DNA from: Kytococcus schroeteri
GTDB taxonomy: Bacteria; Actinomycetota; Actinomycetes; Actinomycetales; Dermatophilaceae
Assembly (NCBI RefSeq): GCF_002847825.1
Contig: NZ_PKIZ01000010.1
Span: 68,742-106,283, forward strand
Direction: 5' to 3'
DNA length: 37,542 nt
The notes beneath the pieces were generated by a model that saw nothing but the letters and a program-made list of their open reading frames with translations, was not told the origin of the DNA and did no database searches. This document shows, in pieces, positions 8,492 to 18,264 of the stretch. Position 1 is the stretch's first letter. Each line of letters opens with the position of its first letter. The position numbers and the translations under genes are program-made.

Positions 8492-8581
8492 CAACGGTGT
8501 TGCAAAATCCCCGCGGATGGTGCACTCTCCGCGCGTGCTGCGCCGGCCCGGCGCGGTGTCCCTTACTTCCAGGAGATGGCT

Positions 8582-8878
8582 GTGGCGACCGATTACGACG
8601 CTCCGCGCAAGAACGACGACGACATCGAGGCCGACTCGATCGAGGAGTTGAAGAACCGCCGCGGCGACACCACCTCCGGCAACGTCGACGTCGACGAGAC
8701 CGAGCAGGCCGAGGGCTTCGAGCTGCCCGGCGCCGACCTCTCCTCCGAGGAGCTGTCGGTGCGCGTGCTGCCCACGCAGACCGACGAATTCACCTGCTCC
8801 TCCTGCTTCCTGGTGCACCACCGCAGCCAGCTGGCCGCCGAGAAGAACGGCCAGCTGGTCTGCTCGGAGTGCGCCTGA
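8582..8878 (+). CDS. DUF4193 small zinc-ribbon-like protein
   Basis: A 98-residue acidic protein beginning [19 protein letters not shown]. It matches the DUF4193 family, found widely in Actinobacteria without known function. The C-terminal CSSC...CSEC pairs (CxxC, 23-residue gap, CxxC) look like a zinc ribbon. The GTG at 8582 is chosen because AGGAG (8571-8575) is 6 nt upstream of it, whereas the in-frame ATG at 8576 directly abuts that motif. The start also restores the usual family N terminus. dut begins 7 nt after its stop. A role in nucleic-acid binding is conceivable from the ribbon but unsupported. Confidence 0.88.
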   Translation: MATDYDAPRKNDDDIEADSIEELKNRRGDTTSGNVDVDETEQAEGFELPGADLSSEELSVRVLPTQTDEFTCSSCFLVHHRSQLAAEKNGQLVCSECA

Positions 8879-8885
8879 GAGCACG

Positions 8886-9332
8886 ATGACCCCCTCGCTG
8901 CGCGTCGCCCGCCTCACGCCGTCGGCCACGCTGCCCACCCGGGCGCACGCCGACGACGCGGGTGCGGACCTGTACGCCAGCGAGGAGGTCACCCTGGCCC
9001 CCGGCGAGCGGGCCCTCGTGGGCACCGGCATCGCGGTGGCCCTGGAACCGGGCACGGTGGGCCTGGTCCACCCCCGTTCCGGGCTGGCCGCACGCCACGG
9101 CATCACCGTGGTGAACGCGCCGGGCACCATCGACGCCGGCTACCGCGGGGAGGTCCGCGTGTGCCTGCTGAACACCGACCGGACCGCACCCTTTACGGTG
9201 GGTGTCGGGGACCGCATCGCCCAGCTGCTCGTGCAGCGGGTGGAGCTCCCCGCCATCGAGGAGGTCGAGGACGTGGCGCTGTTGGGCACCACCGAGCGCG
9301 GCACCGGCGGACACGGGTCCACCGGACGCTGA
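8886..9332 (+). CDS. dut: dUTP diphosphatase
   Basis: A 148-residue trimeric dUTPase converting dUTP to dUMP and pyrophosphate, keeping uracil out of DNA and supplying dTMP synthesis. All five motifs are visible: [43 protein letters not shown] and [11 protein letters not shown] at the C terminus. Its length is typical. It starts 7 nt after DUF4193 and is followed after 44 nt by DUF3710, an arrangement common in Actinobacteria. Confidence 0.96.
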   Translation: MTPSLRVARLTPSATLPTRAHADDAGADLYASEEVTLAPGERALVGTGIAVALEPGTVGLVHPRSGLAARHGITVVNAPGTIDAGYRGEVRVCLLNTDRTAPFTVGVGDRIAQLLVQRVELPAIEEVEDVALLGTTERGTGGHGSTGR

Positions 9333-9376
9333 GCACCTGGCACCACCCGCCGCACCGACGAGGAGACACCTAAGGC

Positions 9377-10273
9377 ATGGCACTGTTCAAGCGGTCCCGC
9401 ACCCAGCCCGACCACCAGGCCCCGGCCGGGTCCGTGCGTGGCTCCGACCTGACCGACGACGAGCTGCGGGAGCTCGGCCTCTCCGCCGACGAGGTGGACC
9501 GGATGGGCGGCCTGGAGGGCATCGTGGCCGCGGTCGAGCCCGCGTCCGAGACCGCCGCGGCCGAGGAGCTCCCCGACGAGGCCGCCGAGATGGAGCCCGA
9601 GCAGCGCGACATGCTGCGCGCCGAGTCCGAGGAGGCCGCCGCGCTGGGCCTGCCGCGCCCCGAGGGCCTGCGCGCCACCGGCCCGTACGACTCCACCGAG
9701 GTGCCCTCGCCCCGCAACCGCGTGGACATGGGCTCGATCTGGGTGCCCGGCGTGGGCGGCATGCAGATGCGCCTGGAGTCCGACCGCGCCACCGGCGCCG
9801 TCACGGCGGTGAACGTCCTCGTGGGCGACTCCAACCTGCAGCTCCAGGCCTACGCCGCCCCGCTGAGCGGCGGGCTGTGGGAGGACATCCGCTCCGGCCT
9901 CGTGGAGGGCCTGGAGCGCTCCGGCAGCCACGGCGCCGTGGTGGACGGCCCGCTGGGCCCGGAGATCCACGCGCGCATGCCGCGCACCGGCCAGCTCGGT
10001 GACGGCCAGGGGGAGGCCAGGACCGCGCCGGTGCGCTTCGTGGGCGTGGACGGCCCCGGCTGGTTCCTGCGCGGCGTCATCTCCGGCCCGGCCGCGGTGG
10101 ACCGCGAGAAGGCCGGCCTCATGTACGCCCTGCTCAAGGCCACCGTGGTGCACCGCGACGAGGTCCCGCGCGAGCCGCGCTCGCTGCTGCCCCTGCACCT
10201 GCCCTCGGACAACCCGGAGAACGGCTCGATGGCGGCGCGCAGCCAGCCCCGCCCGGGCACCGGTCCGGCCTGA
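9377..10273 (+). CDS. DUF3710 domain protein
   Basis: A 298-residue soluble protein of the actinobacterial DUF3710 family, function unknown. A basic start (MALFKRSRTQ) leads into an acidic low-complexity segment (to about residue 100). The conserved domain begins around PYDSTEVPSPRNRVDMGS and includes VDGPGWFLRGVISGPAA. The C-terminal tail is poorly conserved. AGGAG (9361-9365) and a nearer AAGG (9372-9375) precede the ATG. The stop shares a base with the next start (TGATG at 10271-10275). The dut-DUF3710-DUF3159 order is conserved in Actinobacteria, but the OB-fold and trk genes often found nearby are absent here. Confidence 0.85.
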   Translation: MALFKRSRTQPDHQAPAGSVRGSDLTDDELRELGLSADEVDRMGGLEGIVAAVEPASETAAAEELPDEAAEMEPEQRDMLRAESEEAAALGLPRPEGLRATGPYDSTEVPSPRNRVDMGSIWVPGVGGMQMRLESDRATGAVTAVNVLVGDSNLQLQAYAAPLSGGLWEDIRSGLVEGLERSGSHGAVVDGPLGPEIHARMPRTGQLGDGQGEARTAPVRFVGVDGPGWFLRGVISGPAAVDREKAGLMYALLKATVVHRDEVPREPRSLLPLHLPSDNPENGSMAARSQPRPGTGPA

Positions 10274-11010
10274 TGGCCACCCCCGCCGGCGCGGCCGGCG
10301 ACGGCAGCGCACCCTCCGCGCCGCGCTCCGAGGCGGCCGCCGCCGAGACGGTCGAGCACGTCATCCGCCACCGGCTCGCCGAGGCCCTCGGCGGGTGGCG
10401 CGGATCGCTCGAGGCCGCCCTGCCCACCGTGGCCTTCGTGACCTGGTGGCTGCTGCGGCACGACGTGCGCGGCGCCGTCATCGCCTCGGTGGTGGTGCTC
10501 GGCGTGCTCGCCGTGGCCCGGTTCGCCGCAGGCGGCACCCTGCGCTACCTCGGGGCGTCGGTCTTCGCCACGGCCCTGGCGGCCTTCTTCGCCCTCCGCT
10601 CGGGGGAGGCCCAGGACGCCTTCCTGCCCGGCATCCTCATGTCGGCCGCGTGGTGCGTCCTCACGCTGGTCTCGGTCCTGGTGCGGTGGCCGGTGGTCGG
10701 CTTCCTCGTGGCCCTGGGCGACCCGCAGTTCGAGACCGACCCCACCGGCTGGCGCCGCTCGCGCGCCATGGTGAGGGTGTGCTCCCGACTCACCTGGGCG
10801 CTCGTGGCGCTCTACGCGGTGCGCGTGGCCGTGATGCTGCCCATGTACCTGGCCGGGAACGTGGCGGCGCTGGGCGTGGCCAAGATCGTCATGGGCTGGC
10901 CGCTGTACCTCGTGGCCGTCGGGGCGATGGTGGCGATGCTGGCCACCGGCCGCACCGCCGTGGACGCCCCGTTGGAGGCCGAGGCCGAGCAGCTCGCCCG
11001 CGAGGGCTGA
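10273..11010 (+). CDS. DUF3159 family membrane protein
   Basis: A 245-residue integral membrane protein with about six hydrophobic segments (for example ASVVVLGVLAVARFAAGG, WCVLTLVSVLVRWPVVGFLV and MAKIV-type segments near the C terminus). It belongs to DUF3159, an actinobacterial family without assigned function. The first ~45 residues are soluble and Ala/Glu-rich. Its ATG overlaps the DUF3710 stop by one base, so it is translationally coupled. The final ~20 residues are charged and probably cytoplasmic. Confidence 0.83.
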   Translation: MATPAGAAGDGSAPSAPRSEAAAAETVEHVIRHRLAEALGGWRGSLEAALPTVAFVTWWLLRHDVRGAVIASVVVLGVLAVARFAAGGTLRYLGASVFATALAAFFALRSGEAQDAFLPGILMSAAWCVLTLVSVLVRWPVVGFLVALGDPQFETDPTGWRRSRAMVRVCSRLTWALVALYAVRVAVMLPMYLAGNVAALGVAKIVMGWPLYLVAVGAMVAMLATGRTAVDAPLEAEAEQLAREG

Positions 11011-11061
11011 GCGCTCCCGCCGGCACGGCCCCGGGGCCGGGCCGGGTCGAGGCGTCCCACC

Positions 11062-11067
11062 TAGACT
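11062..11067 (+). promoter_or_regulatory. -10 element (TAGACT), putative leaderless promoter
   Basis: TAGACT is followed by 7 nt and the ATG at 11075. The 64-bp gap after DUF3159 contains no Shine-Dalgarno motif next to the ATG. Confidence 0.5.
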
Positions 11068-11074
11068 CCGGCCC

Positions 11075-12337
11075 ATGAGCCGCCGGAACCGCACGTCCCC
11101 CGAGCCGCAGGACCTCGTCGGCACGAGTGCGGTGGTGGAGGTGGGGGAGTTCGCCCACGGCGGCCACTGCGTGGCCCGCACCGCCGAGGGACAGGTCGTC
11201 TTCGTGCGGCACGCGCTGCCCGGTGAGCAGGTGCGCCTCACCGTCACCGAGGGCGGCAGCACCAGCCGCTTCCTGCGTGCCGACGCCGTGGAGGTGCTCC
11301 GCGCCGCCCCCGGCCGTCGCGAGGCGCCGTGCCGGTGGGCCGGCCCCGGCGGGTGCGGTGGCTGCGACCTGCAGCACGCCACCCCCGGCACCCAGCTGCA
11401 GCTCAAGGCCCATGTGCTCTCCGAGCAACTGCGCCGCCTGGCCGGGCTGGAGCTGCCGGTGGAGGTGCGTCCCCTGGCGGTGCCGGGCGTCGCCCCGGGC
11501 ACGCGCTGGCGCACCCGGGTGGAGTTCGCCACCGACCCCGAGGGCGTGCCGGGCCTGCGCGCCCACCGCAGCCACGACGTGCTGCCGGTGGACGACTGCC
11601 TCATCGCGACCTCCGGGGTGGTGGGTGCAGCGGGACTCGGCACCCCGCGCCCGCGGGGCGTCCGCGCCGTCGATGCCGTGGACCCGGCCCTCTCGGAGCC
11701 GGTCGCCGTGGAGCTCGGGCACCGCGGCCGCGTGCTCGGGCAGGAACCCGAGGTCACCGAACGCACCGTCGCCCCCGACGGCCGCGAGCTGCCGGTGCGC
11801 CTGGGGGCGCGCGGCTTCTGGCAGGCGCACCCGGCGGCGGTGCCCACCTTCGTGGAGCACGTGCTGGCCGAGCTGGCCCCGCAGCCGGGGGAGCGGGCCT
11901 GGGACCTCTACTGCGGGTCGGGTGCCTTCACCGTGCCGCTCGCGCTGGCGGTGGGCGAGGCCGGTGCCGTGCTCGGCGTGGAGGGGTACGAGCCCGCCGT
12001 CGACGCCTGCGCGGCCGCCCTGGAGGAGCACGCCCCGGGCACCCCGGCCGACCTGCTCGTCGGGGACGTGGCGCGCTCGCTGTCCGGCTGGGAGGGCCAG
12101 GCCCCCGACCTCGTGGTGCTCGACCCGCCGCGCGCCGGGGCCGGGAGGGCGGTCATGGACGCGGTCGCCGCCAGCGGCGCCTCCCGCATCGCGTACGTGG
12201 CGTGCGACCCGGCGGCGCTCGGGCGCGACCTGGGCACCGCCCGCACCCTGGGGCTGCAGGTGGAGAAGGTGGTCGGATTCGACGCCTTCGGCAACACCCA
12301 CCACGTCGAGGCGATCGCCACGCTCCGCCGCCCCTGA
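11075..12337 (+). CDS. TRAM-domain class I SAM-dependent RNA methyltransferase (TrmA/RlmD-like)
   Basis: A 420-residue RNA m5U-type methyltransferase. The N-terminal TRAM OB-fold covers roughly residues 10-75. A Cys cluster, PCRWAGPGGCGGCDLQHA, with a later DDCLIA Cys resembles the [4Fe-4S] site of RlmD enzymes. The SAM-binding motif is AWDLYCGSGAFTVPLA, the N-x/D-P-P motif LDPPRAGAG and the catalytic Cys YVACDPAALGRDL. The ending GFDAFGNTHHVEAIATL is typical. The family modifies tRNA U54 or rRNA uridines; which RNA cannot be told. TAGACT 7 nt upstream suggests its own promoter. Confidence 0.88.
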   Translation: MSRRNRTSPEPQDLVGTSAVVEVGEFAHGGHCVARTAEGQVVFVRHALPGEQVRLTVTEGGSTSRFLRADAVEVLRAAPGRREAPCRWAGPGGCGGCDLQHATPGTQLQLKAHVLSEQLRRLAGLELPVEVRPLAVPGVAPGTRWRTRVEFATDPEGVPGLRAHRSHDVLPVDDCLIATSGVVGAAGLGTPRPRGVRAVDAVDPALSEPVAVELGHRGRVLGQEPEVTERTVAPDGRELPVRLGARGFWQAHPAAVPTFVEHVLAELAPQPGERAWDLYCGSGAFTVPLALAVGEAGAVLGVEGYEPAVDACAAALEEHAPGTPADLLVGDVARSLSGWEGQAPDLVVLDPPRAGAGRAVMDAVAASGASRIAYVACDPAALGRDLGTARTLGLQVEKVVGFDAFGNTHHVEAIATLRRP

Positions 12338-12355
12338 CTCGCGGCGGGCACGGCA

Positions 12356-12376
12356 CCCGGCCCACCGAGGGCCGGG
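12356..12376. terminator. Terminator hairpin after the RNA methyltransferase
   Basis: A perfect 8-bp stem (CCCGGCCC / GGGCCGGG) with a 5-nt loop, 18 nt past the stop codon and just upstream of the acnA promoter region. Confidence 0.6.
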
Positions 12377-12404
12377 ATCGGCGACGGGCGGGCCTCTGAT
12401 ATTC

Positions 12405-12418
12405 TCTTGACGTCAAGA
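12405..12418. promoter_or_regulatory. Perfect 14-bp palindrome in the acnA promoter region, candidate operator
   Basis: TCTTGACGTCAAGA is a perfect palindrome in a locally AT-rich island. It contains a TTGACG -35-like hexamer, and a TGATATT -10-like sequence sits just before it (12397-12403). Either reading places the palindrome on the promoter, the position expected for a repressor or redox/metal sensor. I cannot name the regulator. Confidence 0.5.
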
Positions 12419-12458
12419 TAAAAAAGTTCCAGGTCATCCGCCCCCGCTGCTGCACGCA

Positions 12459-12476
12459 GGTCCACCTCGGTGGACC
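12459..12476 (+). promoter_or_regulatory. Stable hairpin in the acnA 5' leader
   Basis: A perfect inverted repeat, GGTCCACC / GGTGGACC, with a 2-nt centre, so about a 7-bp stem with a tetraloop in RNA. It lies between the putative promoter and the first of two possible acnA ribosome-binding sites. No T-tract follows. Confidence 0.4.
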
Positions 12477-12596
12477 GGGCGTTCCGGAGGTCACAGAATG
12501 GATGACGACGGCAGGGCGCCGGTTCGCGGCGCGCTGCACCACCACCACGGCCACCCGGCGCCCCTGCGCGCGGGCGGCACGACGAAGGGAATGGTT

Positions 12597-15416
<2,820 letters not shown>

Positions 15417-15445
15417 GGCGGTGAACCGCTGAGGCGGTAGGAGTT

Positions 15446-15485
15446 CCACGGCGCCCGTCCCCGCACCCGGGGGCGGGCGCCGTGG
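15446..15485. terminator. Strong terminator hairpin after acnA
   Basis: A 12-bp perfect outer stem (CCACGGCGCCCG / CGGGCGCCGTGG), a T-G wobble and a 4-bp inner stem around a 6-nt loop. It is about 30 nt past the acnA stop and has no T-tract. A short direct repeat, CTGAGGCGGT (15413-15422 and 15429-15438), spans the stop codon and the spacer. Confidence 0.75.
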
Positions 15486-15596
15486 TGTGCGTCGGTGCCG
15501 CAGGTCGTCGGTGGTGGGCGTTATCGTGTCGCCGGCGCGCGGCACGAGGCCGGCGCCGCGGAACGGTGGGGTGCAGCGCCCCCGGAGGAGGTGGCC

Positions 15597-17753
15597 GTGG
15601 GCCGGCAGCAGGGTCAGGCGCGGCGCGGCGCCCCCAAGGGGGAGACCCGTCCGGTGGCCGGCATGGGCTCCGGCGCCGCCGACTCCGGCCGCATCCAGGG
15701 CCTCGACGGCCTGCGCGCCCTGGCCGTGGGGCTGGTCGTGCTCTTCCACCTGTGGCCCGGCACCGTGCGGGGCGGCTTCCTCGGGGTCGACGTCTTCTTC
15801 GTGATCTCCGGCTTCCTCATCACCACGCTGCTGCTGCGCGAGGTGCGGCGCAACGGGTACATGAACATGCCCACCTTCTGGATGCGCCGCATCCGCCGGC
15901 TGGTCCCGGCCCTGGTGCTGCTGCTGCTGGTGTGCACCGCACTGGTGCTGGTGGTGGACCTCACCCGGGGAGGGGACCTGCGGGTGGGGCTCGGCCGGCA
16001 GGTGCTCGGCGGCCTGACCTTCAGCACCAACTGGGTGGAGATCTCCCACGGCACCTCGTACTTCGACCAGAACCAGCCCGTGCTCTACAAGCCGCTGTGG
16101 TCGCTCTCGGTGGAGGAGCAGTTCTACCTGTTCTGGCCACCCGCTCTGGCGCTGCTCATCGCCCTCACCGGCCGCTGGCGCGAGCGCATGGCCGTGGTCT
16201 CGGTGGTGGGTGTGCTCTCGGCGGTGTGGATGGCGGTGCTGTACGTCACCGCCCCCGACGTGACCCGCCCCTACTACGGCACCGACTCCCACCTCTTCGG
16301 CCTCATGGCCGGGGTGATGGTGTCCTTCCTGTGGATGTCGCGGCGCAGCGTGCTGCGAGGGGCCGCTTGGCGCCGGTGGCGCGGGCCGGCGGGCGTGGGC
16401 TCGCTGGCGGGCGTGCTGCTGCTGGCCCTGGCGATGCCGGAGGACCGTGCGGTGACCTACACCGGCGGGCTGTTCCTGGTGTCCCTGCTCACCGCGGTGG
16501 TCATCGCCGCCCTGCTGCCGGGCCGCACCGCCCTGCACCGGGTGCTCGAGCTGCGCCCGATGGAGTGGGTGGGGGAGCGCTCCTACGGCCTGTACCTCTG
16601 GCACTGGCCGGTGCTGCTGCTGCTCGAGGCCGCGCTGCCGGCGCAGACCCCGGGCTCGCTGGGTTCGTTCCTGACCCGGCTGCTGGCGCTGGCGCTGGCG
16701 GTGGCAGCCACCGAGGCCAGCTACCGCTGGGTGGAGACCCCCGTGCGGCGGATGGGCTTCCGGGCCTGGGCGCTGCAGGCGGTGGAGGCCGTGCGGGGCC
16801 CCGCCGAGCGGGGGCGTCCGGTGCCCCGTGGGGCACGCCCGGCGCGACGCGGCGCCGTCCCGGGTGTCCGTGCCCGCGGCGCGCTGCGCCCACCGGTGCC
16901 GGCCCGCGTGACCGCAGGAGCGGCCGTGGTGGCCCTGCTCATGGGCGGTGTGGCGGTGGCCACGGCCCCGGAGAAGACCGAGACCCAGCTGGCCATCGAG
17001 GCCGGCGAGAAGGAGCTGGCCGAGATGCCCGGGGCCCAGGTGGGTCCCGACGGCGAGGTCGTCGTGCCCGGCGACCCCACCGGCCCGGACACCTCCCCGG
17101 CCCCGGGTGCCTCGCCCTCGCCGACCGGGGAGCCGGACGCCTCGCCCTCGCCCGACGCGTCGTCGTCGCCCGCCGCCTCGCCCTCGTCGACCCCGTCGCC
17201 CGAGCCGGGGGAGTCCACGGCGCCCACGGGGAAGGGCTCCGACTGGTACGTCCCGAAGGGCAACCAGGTCTCGGTCTTCGGTGACTCGTTGGTGGTCACC
17301 AGCCTCCACGGGTTCAAGGAGGAGTTCCCCGGGCTGGCCGTCGACGCCAAGTCCAACCGCCAGTGGCCCGAGGGGCAGTCGGTGATCCGTGCCCACCTGC
17401 GCGCCGGAGACGTGCGCGACTCGGTGGTCATCGCCTTCGGCACCAACGCCGGCGTGCGCGACCAGAAGGTGGTGCGCGACACCCTCGACGACCTGGGCCC
17501 CGAGCGCCAGGTGGTGCTGGTGAACCTCTTCGGCAAGTCCACGTGGATCGACGAGTCCAACGACAACCTGCGGCAGATCGCCGAGGACTACCCCAACGTG
17601 GCCGTGGCCGACTGGCACGCGCTGGTCTCGCAGCACCCCGAGTGGCTGCAGAGCGATGGCGTGCACCCCGGCATCGAGGGTGGTTTCGCCTACGGCGCGA
17701 TGGTGCGCGACACCTTCGCCGCGCAGGCGGGGGAGAAGGACTCGGGCGACTGA
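15597..17753 (+). CDS. OafA/YrhL-type membrane acyltransferase fused to an SGNH hydrolase-like domain
   Basis: A 718-residue protein. The acyltransferase-3 domain (about 32-400) begins GRIQGLDGLRALAV, with catalytic His51 in VLFHLWP, GVDVFFVISGFLI, WMRRIRRLVPA and WSLSVEEQFY, and has about ten membrane helices. An extra helix near VTAGAAVVALLMGGVAV leads into a Pro/Ser/Asp linker. The C-terminal SGNH domain has GDSLV (Ser564), the GTNAG block and DGVHPG (Asp687, His690), so its triad is complete. Such fusions O-acetylate cell-surface polysaccharides: the membrane half moves acyl groups outward and the SGNH half transfers them. GTG 15597 lies 6 nt after GGAGGAG; the frame is open further upstream. 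It appears to be a single-gene transcript. Confidence 0.88.
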   Translation: MGRQQGQARRGAPKGETRPVAGMGSGAADSGRIQGLDGLRALAVGLVVLFHLWPGTVRGGFLGVDVFFVISGFLITTLLLREVRRNGYMNMPTFWMRRIRRLVPALVLLLLVCTALVLVVDLTRGGDLRVGLGRQVLGGLTFSTNWVEISHGTSYFDQNQPVLYKPLWSLSVEEQFYLFWPPALALLIALTGRWRERMAVVSVVGVLSAVWMAVLYVTAPDVTRPYYGTDSHLFGLMAGVMVSFLWMSRRSVLRGAAWRRWRGPAGVGSLAGVLLLALAMPEDRAVTYTGGLFLVSLLTAVVIAALLPGRTALHRVLELRPMEWVGERSYGLYLWHWPVLLLLEAALPAQTPGSLGSFLTRLLALALAVAATEASYRWVETPVRRMGFRAWALQAVEAVRGPAERGRPVPRGARPARRGAVPGVRARGALRPPVPARVTAGAAVVALLMGGVAVATAPEKTETQLAIEAGEKELAEMPGAQVGPDGEVVVPGDPTGPDTSPAPGASPSPTGEPDASPSPDASSSPAASPSSTPSPEPGESTAPTGKGSDWYVPKGNQVSVFGDSLVVTSLHGFKEEFPGLAVDAKSNRQWPEGQSVIRAHLRAGDVRDSVVIAFGTNAGVRDQKVVRDTLDDLGPERQVVLVNLFGKSTWIDESNDNLRQIAEDYPNVAVADWHALVSQHPEWLQSDGVHPGIEGGFAYGAMVRDTFAAQAGEKDSGD

Positions 17754-17835
17754 CCGGCGGTGGCGGGTACCGGGACGGCAGGTGCATGAGTACTCCTGTC
17801 GCAGGCGCGGTTGGCGCATCGGTACGCCTGTTCCA

Positions 17836-17841
17836 TAGACT
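17836..17841 (+). promoter_or_regulatory. -10 element (TAGACT), putative leaderless promoter
   Basis: TAGACT is followed by 6 nt and then the ATG at 17848, with no Shine-Dalgarno motif between. Confidence 0.5.
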
Positions 17842-17847
17842 GCGGGT

Positions 17848-18231
17848 ATGGCACCTGCCCGCGACCCGCGCTCCGGCCCGCCCGGCTGGCCGGCTCCAGT
17901 GCGCCCCGTGGACGCCCCCGGGTGGCGCGATGACGCGGTGGCCTGGCTGCTGGACCTCTGCCCGGCGGACTTCCGCGCCTACGACGGCTGGCGCCGCCAC
18001 CCGGTGATGCTGGCGTGGATCGCCGAGCGCCACGTGGCCGGGCAGGTGGAGGTGCTGCGCCAGGCGTGGCGCGACGTGCGGCTGCAGGTGGGGGTGCACG
18101 TGCCGCCGGAGGCCCTGCCCTCGCTCATGGAGCACATGGCCGCCGAGGGGCGCCGCCTGGCCGAGGCGCGCCGGGGCGCCGAGCTGCTCAGCGAGGCGCT
18201 CCGCGGTGAACGCTGGGTGCCGCGCCTCTAG
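17848..18231 (+). CDS. Conserved actinobacterial hypothetical protein upstream of dxs
   Basis: A 127-residue soluble, mostly helical protein that I do not recognise by name. The first ~20 residues are Pro/Arg-rich. The rest reads as amphipathic helices: DDAVAWLLDLCPADFRAY, RHPVMLAWIAERHVAGQ and a C-terminal helix ending LRGERWVPRL. No catalytic motif, signal peptide or membrane segment is visible. The TAGACT 6 nt before the ATG supports the start. Its TAG stop is itself the first half of the dxs -10 element, so the two genes are tightly packed; this need not imply a shared role. Confidence 0.75.
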   Translation: MAPARDPRSGPPGWPAPVRPVDAPGWRDDAVAWLLDLCPADFRAYDGWRRHPVMLAWIAERHVAGQVEVLRQAWRDVRLQVGVHVPPEALPSLMEHMAAEGRRLAEARRGAELLSEALRGERWVPRL

Positions 18232-18234
18232 ACT
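18229..18234 (+). promoter_or_regulatory. -10 element (TAGACT) of dxs, overlapping the upstream stop codon
   Basis: TAGACT begins with the TAG stop codon of the preceding gene. Expected initiation near 18241 would give a leader of about 24 nt before the dxs GTG, with a weak CGGA purine stretch upstream of the start. Confidence 0.45.
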
Positions 18235-18264
18235 GGGCCCTTCGCACGACGGAACGGACTTTGC

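Noticed and set aside
17090..17230. Repeated CCTCGCCCTCG-like DNA units in the acyltransferase gene, looking like a minisatellite or CRISPR-like array
   Set aside because: They encode the Pro/Ser/Asp linker in frame. The spacing is irregular and no spacers exist.
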